Source: Diprion similis
Lineage: Eukaryota; Arthropoda; Insecta; Hymenoptera; Diprionidae
Direction of reading: 5' to 3'
Length of the DNA stretch: 64,000 nt
NCBI RefSeq assembly: GCF_021155765.1
Contig: NC_060107.1
Coordinates: 8,170,501 to 8,234,500, forward strand
In this document: positions 1 to 12,600 of the stretch, in pieces
How the letters are laid out: every line of letters begins with the position of its first letter
Numbering within the stretch: the stretch's first letter is position 1
Translations under genes and position numbers: made by a program
Notes under the pieces: model-generated
What the model was told of the DNA's origin: nothing
The model's input: the letters and a program-made list of their open reading frames with translations, nothing else
The model's database searches: none

Positions 1-724
1 TAGCTTGTGCTGTGGTGTGGATATTCGACTTCTGAAATCACAATCGCATTCCTGATTATCATAATAAACGTTAAAAAAAACTGGTTACATTGACGTCAGT
101 GTAAGTTATGATCCTACGTAGCATCTTGCGTGAAGGTATTGGAAAAAAAACTTGCGTACGCCAGAGATAAATATACACCTATTCTTATTTCTAGGCCGAT
201 GACTAACATGTTGTACGCTGTTAGAATGATTACCTAGCATGCGGTCATGGGTAATAGGAGAAAATTGAAAGCAATTGAAAGGAATTAAGTTTCACAATCA
301 CTCGGAATTATGGAAAACTGTACAGGGGCATGTATTGTGAAATAAACATGCGTCGGAGTGCGTAAAACTTGATATCAGTTATTGCATATAAAGTGATTGT
401 CATGAATATAATAAAATGTGACTAAGTAATTTATTTATAAAACTTGCAAAACTTCTACTTCAGTTCCGTTTTACGAGAGAATGATTTGTAACATCACAAC
501 TATGGTTCTTTGAAAAGAACATTGTCCTTGACCTTTGGAAATTAAGTACCTCGATTAAAAAAGGGTGGGGCTACAGCGAAGCTATTCCTAGTGCAAGCTA
601 TGGTCAAGGTCAAATCTTCTTGCTGGCTATTATGACTTGGAGAGTTGAAATCATGGTCAAATCCTTTCTATCTTTTCTAACTTCTGGCCTGACAAATAAG
701 TCTCCCTCCTTCATTGAACGCTGT
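1..724. other. 3' flank of the minus-strand orphan gene
   Basis: No convincing coding region is visible here. A minus-strand AATAAA lies at 435-430, about 290 bases past the stop codon of the minus-strand coding block, so this stretch is probably that gene's 3' UTR and the sequence beyond it. An 85-codon plus-strand frame at 620-877 overlaps the 3' end of the minus-strand coding block and has no recognisable content. Confidence 0.4.
430..435 (-). terminator. Candidate poly(A) signal (AATAAA, minus strand)
   Basis: A perfect AATAAA on the minus strand lies downstream of the stop codon at 727-725. The distance suits an insect 3' UTR. No transcript evidence is available. Confidence 0.4.
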
Positions 725-1833
725 TCACAAGCAGTGCAAAATTTCGATTGTAAGTATAATTGTAAATCTCAAAAATTCAGAACCTTCCCAATCAGAATCA
801 TCCGAATCTTCATCGTTGTGATAACGAACCATACTATACACTTGGGAAGGATCGTAATACTGTCTTTCTATTGCTAAAAGAAAGTATGACGCATATTTCC
901 CAGTTGTGAAATAATAGTTTTCTGGAGCTCGAGTATCTTTTTCTACTTCAATTAGTGAAATCGTTTCGTCTTTGAGGAATTCCCCGTCGTGTAATTTCAT
1001 TTGAATCAATTTTTCTTTCGGGAGTGAAGGTTCTGGGAGAGCAGTAACGTCGTTTATATTTAATTGTTGCATTTCAGTTTCAATTTGCGAGGTTTCTTCT
1101 TCCTTCCTCTCCAGTTTTTCCGACTTTATCGCAACTTGACTTTGTTGCGTTACGACATCAACATTCTCATTATTGAACCATTTTCTTTTCATAATTTCAG
1201 ACGATACTTTTTCATTCTTTAATTCTTTCGTCTCATCAGATGCAGTATTGGAATAGTTATCTTTCGAGGTGTCATCAAGGTGATTGATTAATATTTTGCT
1301 AGCAGTATTGTTGATAACCAATTTTGTAATCCGTGAATCATTATTAATGGCATCGACAAGCCTGGATTCTTCGAAAGAATTATTTTTCGACGCATTTTTA
1401 AATTTTGAAACATTAGATCTAGAGTATGAACTCGTCTCCTTCTTGTTACTCTGATTCGAATCTTCCCCGTCTGCTGTACCATTCACTCGACTTGTACTAG
1501 CCAGATGTGTAGCCGGCTTATTATTTCTTTCACTGTTTGAGGAGGCAGCAAACACATTAGATGGATCAATACCAGAAGACAAGCTTGACGTTTCACTACT
1601 ACTTGTTGCTGCATAGGTAATCACCTTTTTTTTCTCATCTTCAAGCTCCGAACTGTTAGACGTTCCCTGTATGTAACGACCCTCTCCCAATGCGTCGCTG
1701 TTTGTTTGGTCTTGACTCGGGGACCGGCTGGCAGATTTATGCTTTTTTTTCTTTTTAAATAATCCAGTAAATCTGTCTAGGAATGATTCCTTTCTACATA
1801 CTTTATTCGAGTTAGACATCTTGACACATTCAC
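725..1833 (-). CDS. Orphan Ser/Asn/Lys-rich protein, C-terminal coding exon
   Basis: I recognise no family. The open frame runs to a stop at 727-725. An ATG at 1819-1817 has a good context (AAG before the ATG) and would give 364 aa. An acceptor-like AG at 1835-1834 also allows this block to be a second exon, joined in phase to the donor at 3395-3394 of the upstream block, which gives 530 aa in total. Counted from the ATG, residues 12-28 combine a short hydrophobic stretch with a run of lysines (FLDRFTGLFKKKKKHK). A long polar region rich in Ser, Asn, Thr and Lys follows. The C-terminal part is more ordered, rich in Tyr, and leads into an acidic DEDSDDSD cluster. The basic N-terminal patch could bind nucleic acid or membrane, or act as a nuclear signal; this is inference. 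The frame extends further upstream to 1990 without an ATG-led advantage. Existence as coding sequence is likely; the exact start is uncertain. Confidence 0.55.
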
Positions 1834-3395
1834 CTATTAAACGCAATTCACTATACTCAGGTTTTCCACACTGCTCTGCTCTCCACAAAAGATATCCACT
1901 CCCCAAAGAAGGTAGCTTCACACTAACCCAGCACGGAGGCTCAATACTGAACAGGCCAGCTTGATGCATGGATGTACCCAACACATCCACACTTCACCCG
2001 GTTGTATAACTGTATATAGGCGTATTAAACCACTCCCCCTTCTGAGTGCAGAAGAGGGGACCTATCAGCGGACATTCTATCTAAGGTATGTCTAATGCAT
2101 TCATCTATTAGGCCACATATTGACTGGATGGTTTCTCTCCTTATTCGAAACATTTTTTCGTTCGTTAAAATTTTACTAGTCACTTTATTTAATGTATCAT
2201 CAGTTCTCATTTCTTTCATTATCACATAAATTTCCACTCAAATGATCTGTTTTAGTTTGCCCGATATTTGCTAATTGGCGAGTGCTAATTGTAATATTAT
2301 TTATGTTTTCATTTAATTCATTTAGCTCCATTTTCAATCTAATATATTATAATGAAAAATAAAGTAATACTAATTTTTTGGGTAAATTTCAAGAACATAC
2401 TTTGCCAAATATTACGTAGGCACGTTTGCCGATTTTTTTTTCGTTGTTTACAACTAGTTTCTTTTTCTTTGCATTTCTGTATGTATTTGTTATTTCATAT
2501 TGAATACTAATATCTAAGGGATCGAATATCCGGTTATTAACAAAAGGTTTCACTCTTTTGTAAACGTAATTGGAAATACTGCATAGATCCGTGGCAGATA
2601 TGTCACAAGGCTTTTATATCTGAGTAAAAGTGTCGACATAATTTATCGTAACATTACACACATATGAGTAACAGGTAAAACTACAACATTATAAAGGAAA
2701 AGGTAGTTTTAAAAATAACAGAGCACAGAGATGGAAATTAAGTGAAAGGGTTCGTACGCTTATTGACATCTGAATTTCCCCGACTTTTTCATGTATTCCA
2801 GCCTGAAAACAGCATTTTTCCAGTAACCTTTCAAGAAATATACCGCTGAATAATGACAATTTTTTTCAAATTAATACTAATATCTTGAGTATTATCTACT
2901 AAATATCTTACTATCTGACTATAAATTTACAAGAAAAAGTCTGTGATTTTCCATAAGCAAAAAATGCAAGAAGGTACATAGAATGTATGAAGCGGTGCAA
3001 TGAACAAAATTTTGACGACAATTTTCTTTTCTCAAGACCGATAGTATTTGGTATAAGAACAAGTTTATTTTTTTGACAGATTGAAAATTACAGTCTTATT
3101 TTCGCAATTCCCCGACTTTTTCCTGCTGTAAGATATTCCCTGAGTTTTCCCAGTTTTTTAGGTTTTCCCTGCGCATACGAACTCTGAGTAAGCTTTTCAA
3201 ACTGAGAAAATGTTGCAATTTTACTGTAAAGCGGTGGTGAGAATTAGAGGTCAAGTAACCAACATCACCACAAGCTAAGGATAGAAGATTGTGCAAACCA
3301 AGGTTGCGTGATAAACTATTGCATATCGGTTCAAAGGTATGCTACAGACTATCGTGCAGATAACAGGCCCGACTGGGAAATGATTGATGATTTAC
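1834..3395 (-). other. Probable intron between the two minus-strand coding blocks
   Basis: If the donor at 3395-3394 (GTAAAT) is spliced to the acceptor at 1835-1834, this 1.56-kb stretch is an intron. It contains a foldback repeat at 2746-3186. It also holds a 70-codon minus-strand frame at 2237-2025 (contains MFRIRRETIQSICGLIDEC) that looks mildly protein-like but lacks splice sites of matching phase. Confidence 0.4.
2746..3186. mobile_element. Foldback repeat with AGGGTTCGTACGC-type ends
   Basis: Positions 2747-2759 (AGGGTTCGTACGC) are repeated in reverse complement at 3173-3185 with two mismatches. Just inside each end the phrase TTTCCCCGACTTTTT or TTCCCCGACTTTTTCC occurs, followed near the right end by several short variants of TTCCCTGAGTTTTCCC. 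No coding capacity is seen. This is a short non-autonomous element or relic; the right terminus read outward begins CAGAG, which is hAT-like, but no clean 8-bp target duplication is visible. Confidence 0.5.
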
Positions 3396-3879
3396 CATCG
3401 CCGTACGATTCCTTGGCCGTGCATGCTCCGTTTTTATGCGGTAGATGTCCGTTGTGATTTGGGTTTGGAGTGGCGGTGGCTGGCGAAGTTTTGGATTTCT
3501 CTACAAAGGCCTCGACCTGGCAATTTGCAGCTGTATAAGCGAGTTCCGACTTGACGGAGGCGCAGCTGAGCGTGGCTGGAGACAATCGACTGACGGTTAA
3601 ACTCTGCGGCGGTGTTCTACTGCGCTCTGTCATAGCGCAGCACAAGGACAACTTGGTACTTGTATGAGAACCGTGATGCGATAGCTCGGTCTTTGAGTTC
3701 TTGTTAGAATCGCCTTCGCCGCCTTTGTCCCTGTAAGAAACCTCCAGGCACCCGACCCTCGTCTTCTTGTTCATCAACATTCGGCATAGTGATTTTTTCT
3801 TCTGCTTAGATTTCGGCGATATTTCTGTACCGATGCTCGGCTGATTCGACTGCGCGTCGTGAGCATCCGAACGATCCAT
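3396..3879 (-). CDS. Orphan protein, N-terminal coding exon (candidate)
   Basis: A minus-strand frame opens with an ATG at 3879-3877 (MDRSDAHDAQ...). It is open for 176 codons to 3349, but a plausible donor (GATG/GTAAAT) after base 3396 suggests that 161 codons plus one base are coding. The phase matches an acceptor at 1835-1834. The peptide is basic near residues 23-41 (PKSKQKKKSLC, MNKKTR), then Ser/Thr/Pro-rich, with scattered Cys, and is predicted to be largely disordered. No domain, signal peptide or membrane segment is seen. Its composition resembles the downstream block at 1833-725, which supports one gene, but a stand-alone 176-aa product is possible. I do not recognise the protein. 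Confidence 0.45.
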
Positions 3880-3966
3880 AATATACAGTAGCGTTGTGTA
3901 TATGTGGCTGTGTGAGGTGTTTAATCGGCTTGATTTTCAACAGACTCTGACCGTGACATCCATTTT

Positions 3967-4212
3967 TTAGGCTTCGTGTAGACCTCCGGCTCCTTTGTAC
4001 TCGGTGAATCCATATTCACCACCGAAGCCCCTTACTGTCATTGACATTTTACTCATTTCCGTATCCATGACCATGAAATTGACGTTTCTTCGGGTGCCAT
4101 GTTTCCATACCACTGCGCATCGCCCGCGCGCAGTTGTCAAACTAGCAGACGACGCTGTCATTCGAACGCCAAACAATCGCTCATTTTGAAAAGAAGAGCA
4201 ACAAAAGAACAT
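3967..4212 (-). other. 81-codon minus-strand ORF in the likely leader of the orphan gene
   Basis: A real ATG at 4212-4210 opens an 81-codon frame ending at 3967. It lies 87 bases upstream of the ATG at 3879. The C-terminal third (GFGGEYGFTEYKGAGG) is Gly/Tyr-rich and several internal ATGs are present. The GC-rich part (about 4110-4140) may mark a transcription start, in which case this is an upstream ORF and not a separate gene. No family is recognised. Confidence 0.25.
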
Positions 4213-5934
4213 CGTTCCTGAGATTACCGAATAACCTGAAACTAGTGATTAACTTCATCGACATTGATGTTATCATGACAATACTCTGACTAGTCGATAC
4301 CCGATGACATTTCCCTGTATCTCATCTTCGAAGCGAGTATTTCTCCCGCGTTTCTGTGGTGTAATAATAACGCAGTGGCGTAATATAGGTATAGTTCACG
4401 CTTTCATAACATGCGCATAGTAGTTATCCTAGTTATTATTAATGAACAGTCATGTAGCCAAGAGCGAAAGAGCCCATCGATAATCACTTCGGCAATAATT
4501 TTCAAAGAACTTGAAATCGCCCCGCCAGTTGTATTCTAATGAATACATTTTCCTTAATTAAATATTCTTTCACCTGGAGGAAACATTTAGATCGATACAA
4601 ATCTCGAGGTGGTGTTCAATTTTTTAATTCGAATGTGGAGTCATTCGTGTATCATGATTGAGGTATTGATAAAAAAATTTCACATGAATTGTATAATTTC
4701 ATCGAAAACATAGGTCTCCCCGATGACGGTACAGCAGTGGTGCAATACGGGTTGCATTTTCGTACGGCCAGGGCGTAAGACGTAGTACGTCGTATATGGA
4801 AAAGAAGAGAAATAAAAATGAGTGTAATAATCGTAGTTTCGTAGTTCATCGATAAACAAATCTTCGAATTAACCGAAGCAAGATTGTCGTAGGAATTCAC
4901 ACGAGGTGATCGCGATGACGAAGAAGTATTGTTTATTACTCAATCGAGAGTTAATGTGGAAAAAGAGCAAATCTTTATTACGTGTAACCTACAGCTCCAG
5001 TGGAAGACATGAAATGTACAAAAAAGTACATCAAAGCTTTTCTGAAACAACTGTTATTAATGGGGTGGTTACTGTAATATCACAACTGTACTAACACAGT
5101 ATATTACTGTTTCTTTAACGCAGTATGTATTCGAGAATTGTATTTGCACATTTGTATTGAGATAATTGAATCGTTCGTTTAATTTAACACACATTGTTGT
5201 ATATGAAGAAAATTCCAACGAGCGTACTGTAAAATTTAACATCGAAATTGTATAATACTTTAATGCAAACCGAATCATCGGATAGTTGATTTACAATCGA
5301 CAACGTATTGAATTCATAGATAAAGGGATTAGTGCAGAACTCCGGTTTAAAAAGTAGTCAACGAATTACAAATCACTCCAAACAAATGTAAATGTAAACG
5401 ATTTTTCTCTGACTGATACATGTGCGTAATCTTTCCGGCATGACGGACATAATGTCCATGACTATTAAGAATTGCGTCAAGTGACAAAAAAATTGCGTGT
5501 AAAATTTGAATCAAATTTTCCCTAAATTTTTCCGTACTATTCAGAATAATCCAACTGATTGATGGATAATCACACGGGATTATACATAACAATGCAGAAA
5601 TGCTAATTCGCTTTGTTGCCTTAATATTGTACGGTGACGGAATTTTTGACTGTGAAATATCGACATTCGAACGCTCGAATAAAACACACATTCCACGTTG
5701 ACACGACAATGCTCGTACGCAATAATGTAATACGCACAGCGTTGATGTGCTCACGGAATGAAAACTAGGCAAGGTAGGTATACGACTTATAACGTAACTC
5801 GACGAACGTCCGCAAACTTTCAGGGGAATGACCATCGGCCTGCGTACATTTCAACGGTCACACCGTTCCATTAAATTCGAAAATTAATTTAGCTAAGGAG
5901 TTCGAGGCTGTAGGAGGAATAAAAATTCGAGGAA

Positions 5935-6233
5935 GTGGATTCAACTGATCACGTAATTACAGCTGTTTACACATACGTATGTGCACACATCGTGTGTATA
6001 GGTGTGTATACAGTGTTTGCAAGTCGAGTTATGGTGCAGTCCTATCAAGATTTGACCGTCGATAAAATTTTATTCACAACGGCGACGGACGAGCGGCTGG
6101 AAGAAAAGTGTTCGATTCGAACGGCTCGAAGAGGGAGTGAAGTGAAAATCGGCAAGATCGTCCCTCCCGTCGATGAAAAATTTGGTCTACATCAACTTCA
6201 GTGGCACAGCTGATTGCAAGCGTAGTGTTTGGG
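5935..6233 (+). other. Possible noncoding leader exon
   Basis: A relatively GC-rich block ends in a good donor (GGG/GTGAGT, intron from 6234). It could be the first exon of the gene whose ATG is at 9672. A 92-codon frame inside it (5935-6213, starting with a non-ATG codon) ends before the donor and looks non-coding. The link to the downstream gene is inference only. Confidence 0.2.
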
Positions 6234-7058
6234 GTGAGTGTGCGTTGTCCACCGTGCAGAAAGATGAAGAGGTTGATGTTAGTTGACGCCGCCTCCGCAA
6301 GGTGTCAGCATTGCTTGCGGCTCGGTAGCGGCCACCATTGTTGAATCCTGGTTTGGTTGATGTCTCGACGATTTTTTGGCCAAAAATCGTAAATTGCATG
6401 CCTCGCACGGGCCGCGTACGCTAGGTAGGTAATCGGTAATATCGTCCACGATGCGTTGATCGATAAACCAAGTTTTGGTGATAGTGATGTGCGCCGAATG
6501 CCGAGGGTTAAACGATAAATGTTGTGAAATAAAATGTGGCATCGATTTACGCAAAGAAAGGCACCATGTCGGGGTGTTGGTGTTGGAGTGATGCATGCAT
6601 GCGTGCCGGCAGCAGCAGCAGCGTTCAACTTTTCTCGCCGTATTCAAAACGCCTGAAAAATTCCTCTGTAGAGGAGACCGACGTGGTATTTCGTCGTTGC
6701 TCGTAAACTTGGCGTCGCCTTGCCTCGCCTCGATATTCCAACGTCAGAATATACTTTGCACGTACTTACAATTAGCGAATCAACTCTACACCTGGTACCT
6801 ACCTTACACCACTACATCGCGTTTATGTACATTCGAAATAGTTTGTCAGGTGTAAGCGAGCAACTAGTTATAATACCTATATCGACGCGGCCCTCCTTAC
6901 AATCATTTCATTTATTTATTGTAATGCAATATTACAGTTGCATGCGCTCTACTCCGTCCACCGGATTTATAAACCGTTAGAATTCCACTGTAAAGAGACG
7001 TAACAGTTGTTCGCCAATTGCGTCTATTATTTTTCTATCGCGAAAACGTTTTCTTCCT

Positions 7059-7095
7059 AATCTCTCTCTCTCTCTCTCTCTCTCCTTTCTCTCTC
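7059..7095 (+). repeat. CT-rich microsatellite
   Basis: Uninterrupted TCTCTC runs are followed by CT-rich sequence. The reverse strand gives GAGA repeats. Confidence 0.85.
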
Positions 7096-8550
7096 CCGCA
7101 GATTCTCAATCACTTGCCTTTATCCCATTCCTACGCGAATCTCCTTGTTACGTTGCAATACGGAAGTGTTATTTTGATTTTTAACTATTCAATCTCCATC
7201 ACGCACGTAGGTATGTACATACGCGGAACTGGTGCGCAAATTTCACGATTTGTTTACTCTTTCGGTTAAATCACACATACGCTATTCCAAACTTGATTCG
7301 TTTCTGCGGATAAATCAGACTCAGTGATTAAGTTGTACATTTAACGAATGAAATTAAATTAGAAACTTTCGCCTTGTACTCGGCCAAAACCGATTCTGAA
7401 AGTTTAAAAAGTATTTGTAGTAGAACGTGCCAGAATATCTATTGAATAACTAACGAATTTAATTACATTTACCATGCATGTATTTATCATAGTGGAGTGG
7501 CGAAGTGATATTTGATGAAAATTAGCCTTTCTTAATGTTACGCCATGCTGCTGTACTCGGAAAATTTTTCATTTGCCTCGTGGTCACAGCTGAAATAAAT
7601 TCCACATTATAATTTATCATCATCGTCAATGTCAGTGAACGTCGCTTAAATAGTAGTACATGCAGATATTTATACGTGTGGTCGATTACCTCACGTACCT
7701 TTTTTTTCCTTCTCATTTTATTTTATTGCCTTCAAGTGTCCGAAGCTTATTACTGGCTGTAAATGGTTTCACAGACATTAATGACTCTTTTTACCGCTTT
7801 GAGTCTTTCCTGAACGAAACTGTTCTTTAAATATATTTTCACGGAGGTGATAATCAAGGGAAAAGACAAGTTAAAAAAGAATCCTTTTGTTGTTTAGGGA
7901 ATCGAGAAGAGCCACAGATGAAGTAAACCAGTCTACATGTGACGTAAAACCTGGAACAATTTCCTGGCAAAAGAGTTTCTGCAGAAAACTCAAGAACAGC
8001 TGGTCAAAATCTTGAAACATCCATAAGTTTCAGAAGCAACGTCGTCGAACAGCACAGACACTTGCCATGATTTAAATATTAGGAATAATAAGCATGTTGC
8101 TCCCAGTGATGGTAAGGATCAGCACAAAACTTCCTTGTTCTTTAAAACTGACGATTGCATGTAGTTTAAATTCAACTGGGTGTTAGACAGTGATAAAAAT
8201 ACTGCCAATGATTTCATAAGTTTATCACATTCAAAATGATTAATTAACCCTAGAAATGGTTCTTGTTTAATAAATATGAACAATTCAGTCATTTTCTTTC
8301 CACATAATTACATGATGATATACATATTCTATCAAATATTGCTTTAGTAGATTATCTTTCATCCATTTTTTGCTCAACTATTTCTAGTATTTTCAATTCT
8401 ACTGACATGACCAACTTGCTCAATCTCCTTCATTTTTGGCACACTTTTGGATGTAATGAACATCGATCAATTTCTTTCTATTCGTTACAGGGCTGCAAAT
8501 TCTGGGATTTGGATCACAATGGGAAAGCTCGACCAATTGTGGGTCACAGG

Positions 8551-8575
8551 GCTACCAACATCGTTGGTTGGTAGC
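8551..8575. repeat. Short perfect hairpin (9-bp stem)
   Basis: GCTACCAAC at 8551-8559 is the reverse complement of GTTGGTAGC at 8567-8575, with a 7-base loop. It sits in a locally GC-richer patch that continues with GCGCCTATTAGCGCGC. It is too short for a tRNA and no tRNA arms are recognisable. Confidence 0.5.
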
Positions 8576-9671
8576 GCCTATTAGCGCGCTAAGTTTTTTT
8601 TTTTTTTTAAATTGCGCACAAATAGGACGACGATATAATTAAAGAGTCACAAGATAACGTCAAATATATCGATGCCAGCATTTGTTTTAATTGAAAAGTG
8701 ATACGACTCCATTCCTTGTTCACAGACAAACTTTAAAAACCAATTAAGTTGTGTTAAACAAGAAGTAAAGCGGGGAGCTGATTTCACTTTTTCAAATCTT
8801 TTAGCTCCAAGTAATTTTTACATAAAGTGCTGTTATTGATCTGACTAAAATCGATATATGCTCGAAAGTTATTAACTCTTAAACATAACAAGTAAATAAT
8901 TGATTTCCTGTCACTTTGTTGTGTTAATAATATTATAAAGCTAAAAAAATTTGTAAATAATTATTCTATTTCTTAAATGGAAGCCAATTAAAGTTTGAGT
9001 TTTTTGATGACCGCGATAAACATTACTTTGATGAATTAATCAGTCGAGAAATAATATTTATGAAACTGGGACAAAATTTTTCATAGCTTTTTCTTTTAAG
9101 TATCAAAACAAATTTACAGTTGTTAAAATTCCCTTGATAAATCCTGTGAAAAGAAGAATTTGTGTTTATGATAAACGAAAGTACACTGCAAAACCATAAA
9201 CACCAAAACAGTACCAAATTTTTTATATTTCATGTTCGTGTATAATAAAAAATTTGTCGCTATAAACAGTGCCGGCTTTAGTTTCTGTGTACGCTGTTAT
9301 TAAAAGAGGTTAACTGTACTGAAAATCAGTAGAAACGAAATATTTAGGGTGTATATTGTTTATCCGATAGAATTTGACGTGATTCAAAAGGACATTCCAA
9401 CGTTAAAAGCGAGCATAGTGGTAAAATAATAATTTTTTGAAGAAATTAGCGAAAGCATAAGTTATTGCACTGTAATTGTAGATAACTATTTAGCATTTCT
9501 AAATTTTAAACTGACAAACTTGAATCACTCACGAGCATCTTTAGTTCTTCATATAAAATCGTGTAAAATCATAAATAATCAATTTGCAAACGCGGAAGTG
9601 AAAATAATAATTGAAACACGCGTTTCACCAAAATTAAAACTTGATCCCCCAATTAAATCAACGATTTCAAC

Positions 9672-12600
9672 ATGTCTGGACAGTATCCGGGACATAGTCG
9701 GCCCCCTGTGGGCACACCGCCTCCTCAAACTGTCTGGAATCATCTAACCATGGCGCAGGGACAAGGTAAAACTTCAAGCGTTAATAGTTTGACACTATGG
9801 GGCTAATACAAGAGCATTTAACAATGGAATTTTATAATTTCAGGGTTGAACATGCATCCGACAGCATTGCCTGGTGCAGCTTTGAATGCTCCTGGATTCT
9901 ACACACATCCATCAATGACACGAGCGTCGCATTTGGCATCTCAATTGACTCCGCAACTAGCCCACACACAAGCGCCGCCAACTTGGCATACACCAACAGT
10001 ACCTTCTAAACCTGTAACGCCCTCAAGCGCACCTGGAAATCCTTTGTTTAGCTTACAAATGTTGGTCGATAATCGTCAGAACCAAAACCAGTACAGGAAT
10101 TCACCTGGTACTCAGAGTACACTGGATCTGTCGGCAACGTCAGATATTGCTGAAAATTATTCAAGGATACCTCAAGATATACCGATCAGTTTGACGGCCA
10201 GGAGTGTCGATAAGAGCAGTAGAAACGGTAACATCATATCACCACCGATACCTTTGAACGGAGAAACCTCATCTGACAGCGGTATCAGCTCTTCAGTTCC
10301 GACACCAAATTCTATCAGTGAACCTGTTTCCTTGTCTACAAAGGAAATAACAACGCCCAAAATTACAGTGAAAAACTTTGAGAGCAATTTGAAGGGTGTT
10401 GCCAATCTTCACGACAAAGTTAAAGACCTGAATATGGATAACTTTGCTCAAAAAATGATGAACTTGCCACCTAGTGTAACCATCGAAAGGGTATCGACAG
10501 AGAAGAAGGATCATGAAGTATTAAAGTCCAAAGATTCGTTAAGCGTAATCGCGCAAGGACCTCGGAGTATATTACCAGTTATTGTTAATTTAACATCAAA
10601 AACGGCAGAACATAGGGACGTCACAGATAGTCCAAGGAGAGAAACCAACGAGATAGACAGAAAGGTGGAAGAATGCAGTGTACGGTCACCAAAACATCCT
10701 CTTAAACGTGGTAAAAAAGGGGTCGACTCGTTGCTGGAAAAATTGGAGGGAGGTAACAAGAAATTAGGCTGCATGGAGAACATTGGCTCGGTTATTGTAA
10801 CTCCGATTGAAGAGAAAGACGCGTGTAGCATTAAGAGCATGTCGCCTGAACGTCAAAAATCCAAATCGCCAAGTAGAGAGGATGAAGTAATATCACCGTC
10901 GTTTAGTAATGACGATTCTAATGACAACGCTAAACAGCGTAGGAAAAGAAAATTAGAAAAACCTGTCAGGTTAAGCAAAGATTCAAAAACTGAGGTCGAA
11001 GATATGGAACTTGAACCGACCGAACCATCCGTGCCAAGAATGTGCGAACCAATACCGGAGAAAGCAAACTCTCTACCAATTCCAAAGCAAGAGGAAAGGA
11101 TAGAAGAGAATCAGCCTATCAGGAGGCGGAGAAGCAGTGAAGGACCAGCCTCTAATGTACCTCCAAATAATCAAAGAGCGCGAAGAAAATCCAGCGACGA
11201 TGCGACAGAGTTTTCTAAGGTCACAAGCCCGAAGGGTATTGCCAATGCGAACCCGTTCAATGAGGTCGAATCTGAGTTGGAAAAAATGTTTGCCGGTATT
11301 GTGGAAACTGATGCAGAATCAAAGGAGGATCTGCCCAAAGTCGAGTCCATGAATATGGAGAAAGAAAATGTGGCAAACGTTGAAAATACGGTAAATGAGA
11401 TGGAGGCTCAAGACACTAAAGCAATGGATGTTACATCAACGGTAGAAACTAAACCGTCAGTGAAGAAGACAAAAAAAGGCAAGGGCAGAGGTGGTAAGAG
11501 AAAAATATCCAGATCTGCAGATGCAATATTTGGCAGCGATATCGGCGATTTGCCGCAAAAAGAAACTAAGAAGAAACGGGCATCAAAAAATGCCAAGAAA
11601 CAAGATATGACGAAGAAAACTAAGAAGACGACAAAAGTCGACGGACTCAGAGAGATGGCCTATGATTCCGGTTCCAATGCAAGTTCCATCAGGTCTCGCG
11701 GACCTGTGGTTCATGTCGAGGGACCAAGGGACAGTCCCTTGAGTGTTCAAGTGGTTAATGCTCCACGGGAAGAGGAGGAGGAAAAAAGTAAAGAAAAACG
11801 GAAGAGCGTGGGGAATGGTAATACTGGACGTAGCAAGAGGTTGAGCCATCAAAATGATCTTGATTATCGTGGTAAGAATGATGGTTTTACATGATTGTCG
11901 GATTAACAATATTTATCGCCAGTAAAAACAAAAAAGTAAATAAAATCCTAAATATGGTATTGTGTATGTATTATTTTATTCAACAGGAAAAGTGAGCAGA
12001 GCTGGTCTCTTCAGTTCGACCCTATCTTCTCGGTACGACGCTCACACTACAGATTCAACGTGGGTTTGCGTTTTCTGTAAACAAGGCCCGCATTCTGTTG
12101 TTCCTGGCGATCCGGCAAGGCCACACCCAAATTTATCAGGCCCTCACATCGCTGCTGGCACCTATATGGTTTGTACTACTCAACTAAAGAATGAAAACAC
12201 AAGTGTAATAAATCACAATTTAATAAATATGTCCGATATTGATTACAGGTTCCCGCCGGCGTTTTGAGCGATTTGTTTGGCCCCTATTTGATAGGAAAAG
12301 AACGGTTGGAGGACGGGGTGATGTCCGCCGACGAACAGGAAATAACTACGGAACAGAAGAAGGGTGGGAAAAATAAGAGGAGCTTAAGACATGCGGGATT
12401 GGCTGATCAATTTGCCGCTAAAATGGGCAAGAAAAAGAGAAATTCCATCGAGGGCGGAATTAATACGATGTTGACGGGAATGACGCAGCTTCCTGGCGAG
12501 GAACAACGGTGGGAAGTATGGCTTCACGAACAATGTGCAGTCTGGGCTGCAGGTGTTTATATGGCAGGTGGGTCAGCTTTCTGAATATGGATACACTATT

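Larger units (their letters stand above)
4213..9671. other. Intergenic or leader region upstream of the ePHD gene
   Basis: Many short frames exist on both strands but none shows coding character. The stretch contains a possible plus-strand leader exon (5935-6233), a CT microsatellite (7059-7095) and a small hairpin (8551-8575). Positions 4900-5900 and 7100-8480 show nothing I can name. Confidence 0.4.

Noticed and set aside
2025..2237. 70-codon minus-strand frame between the two orphan-gene blocks
   Set aside because: It looks weakly protein-like, but it has an upstream in-frame stop, lacks an ATG start at its boundary, and has no splice sites of matching phase.
9520..9747. 75-codon plus-strand frame overlapping the first exon of the ePHD gene
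   Set aside because: It is in a different frame from the spliced gene, does not start with ATG, and has no coding character.
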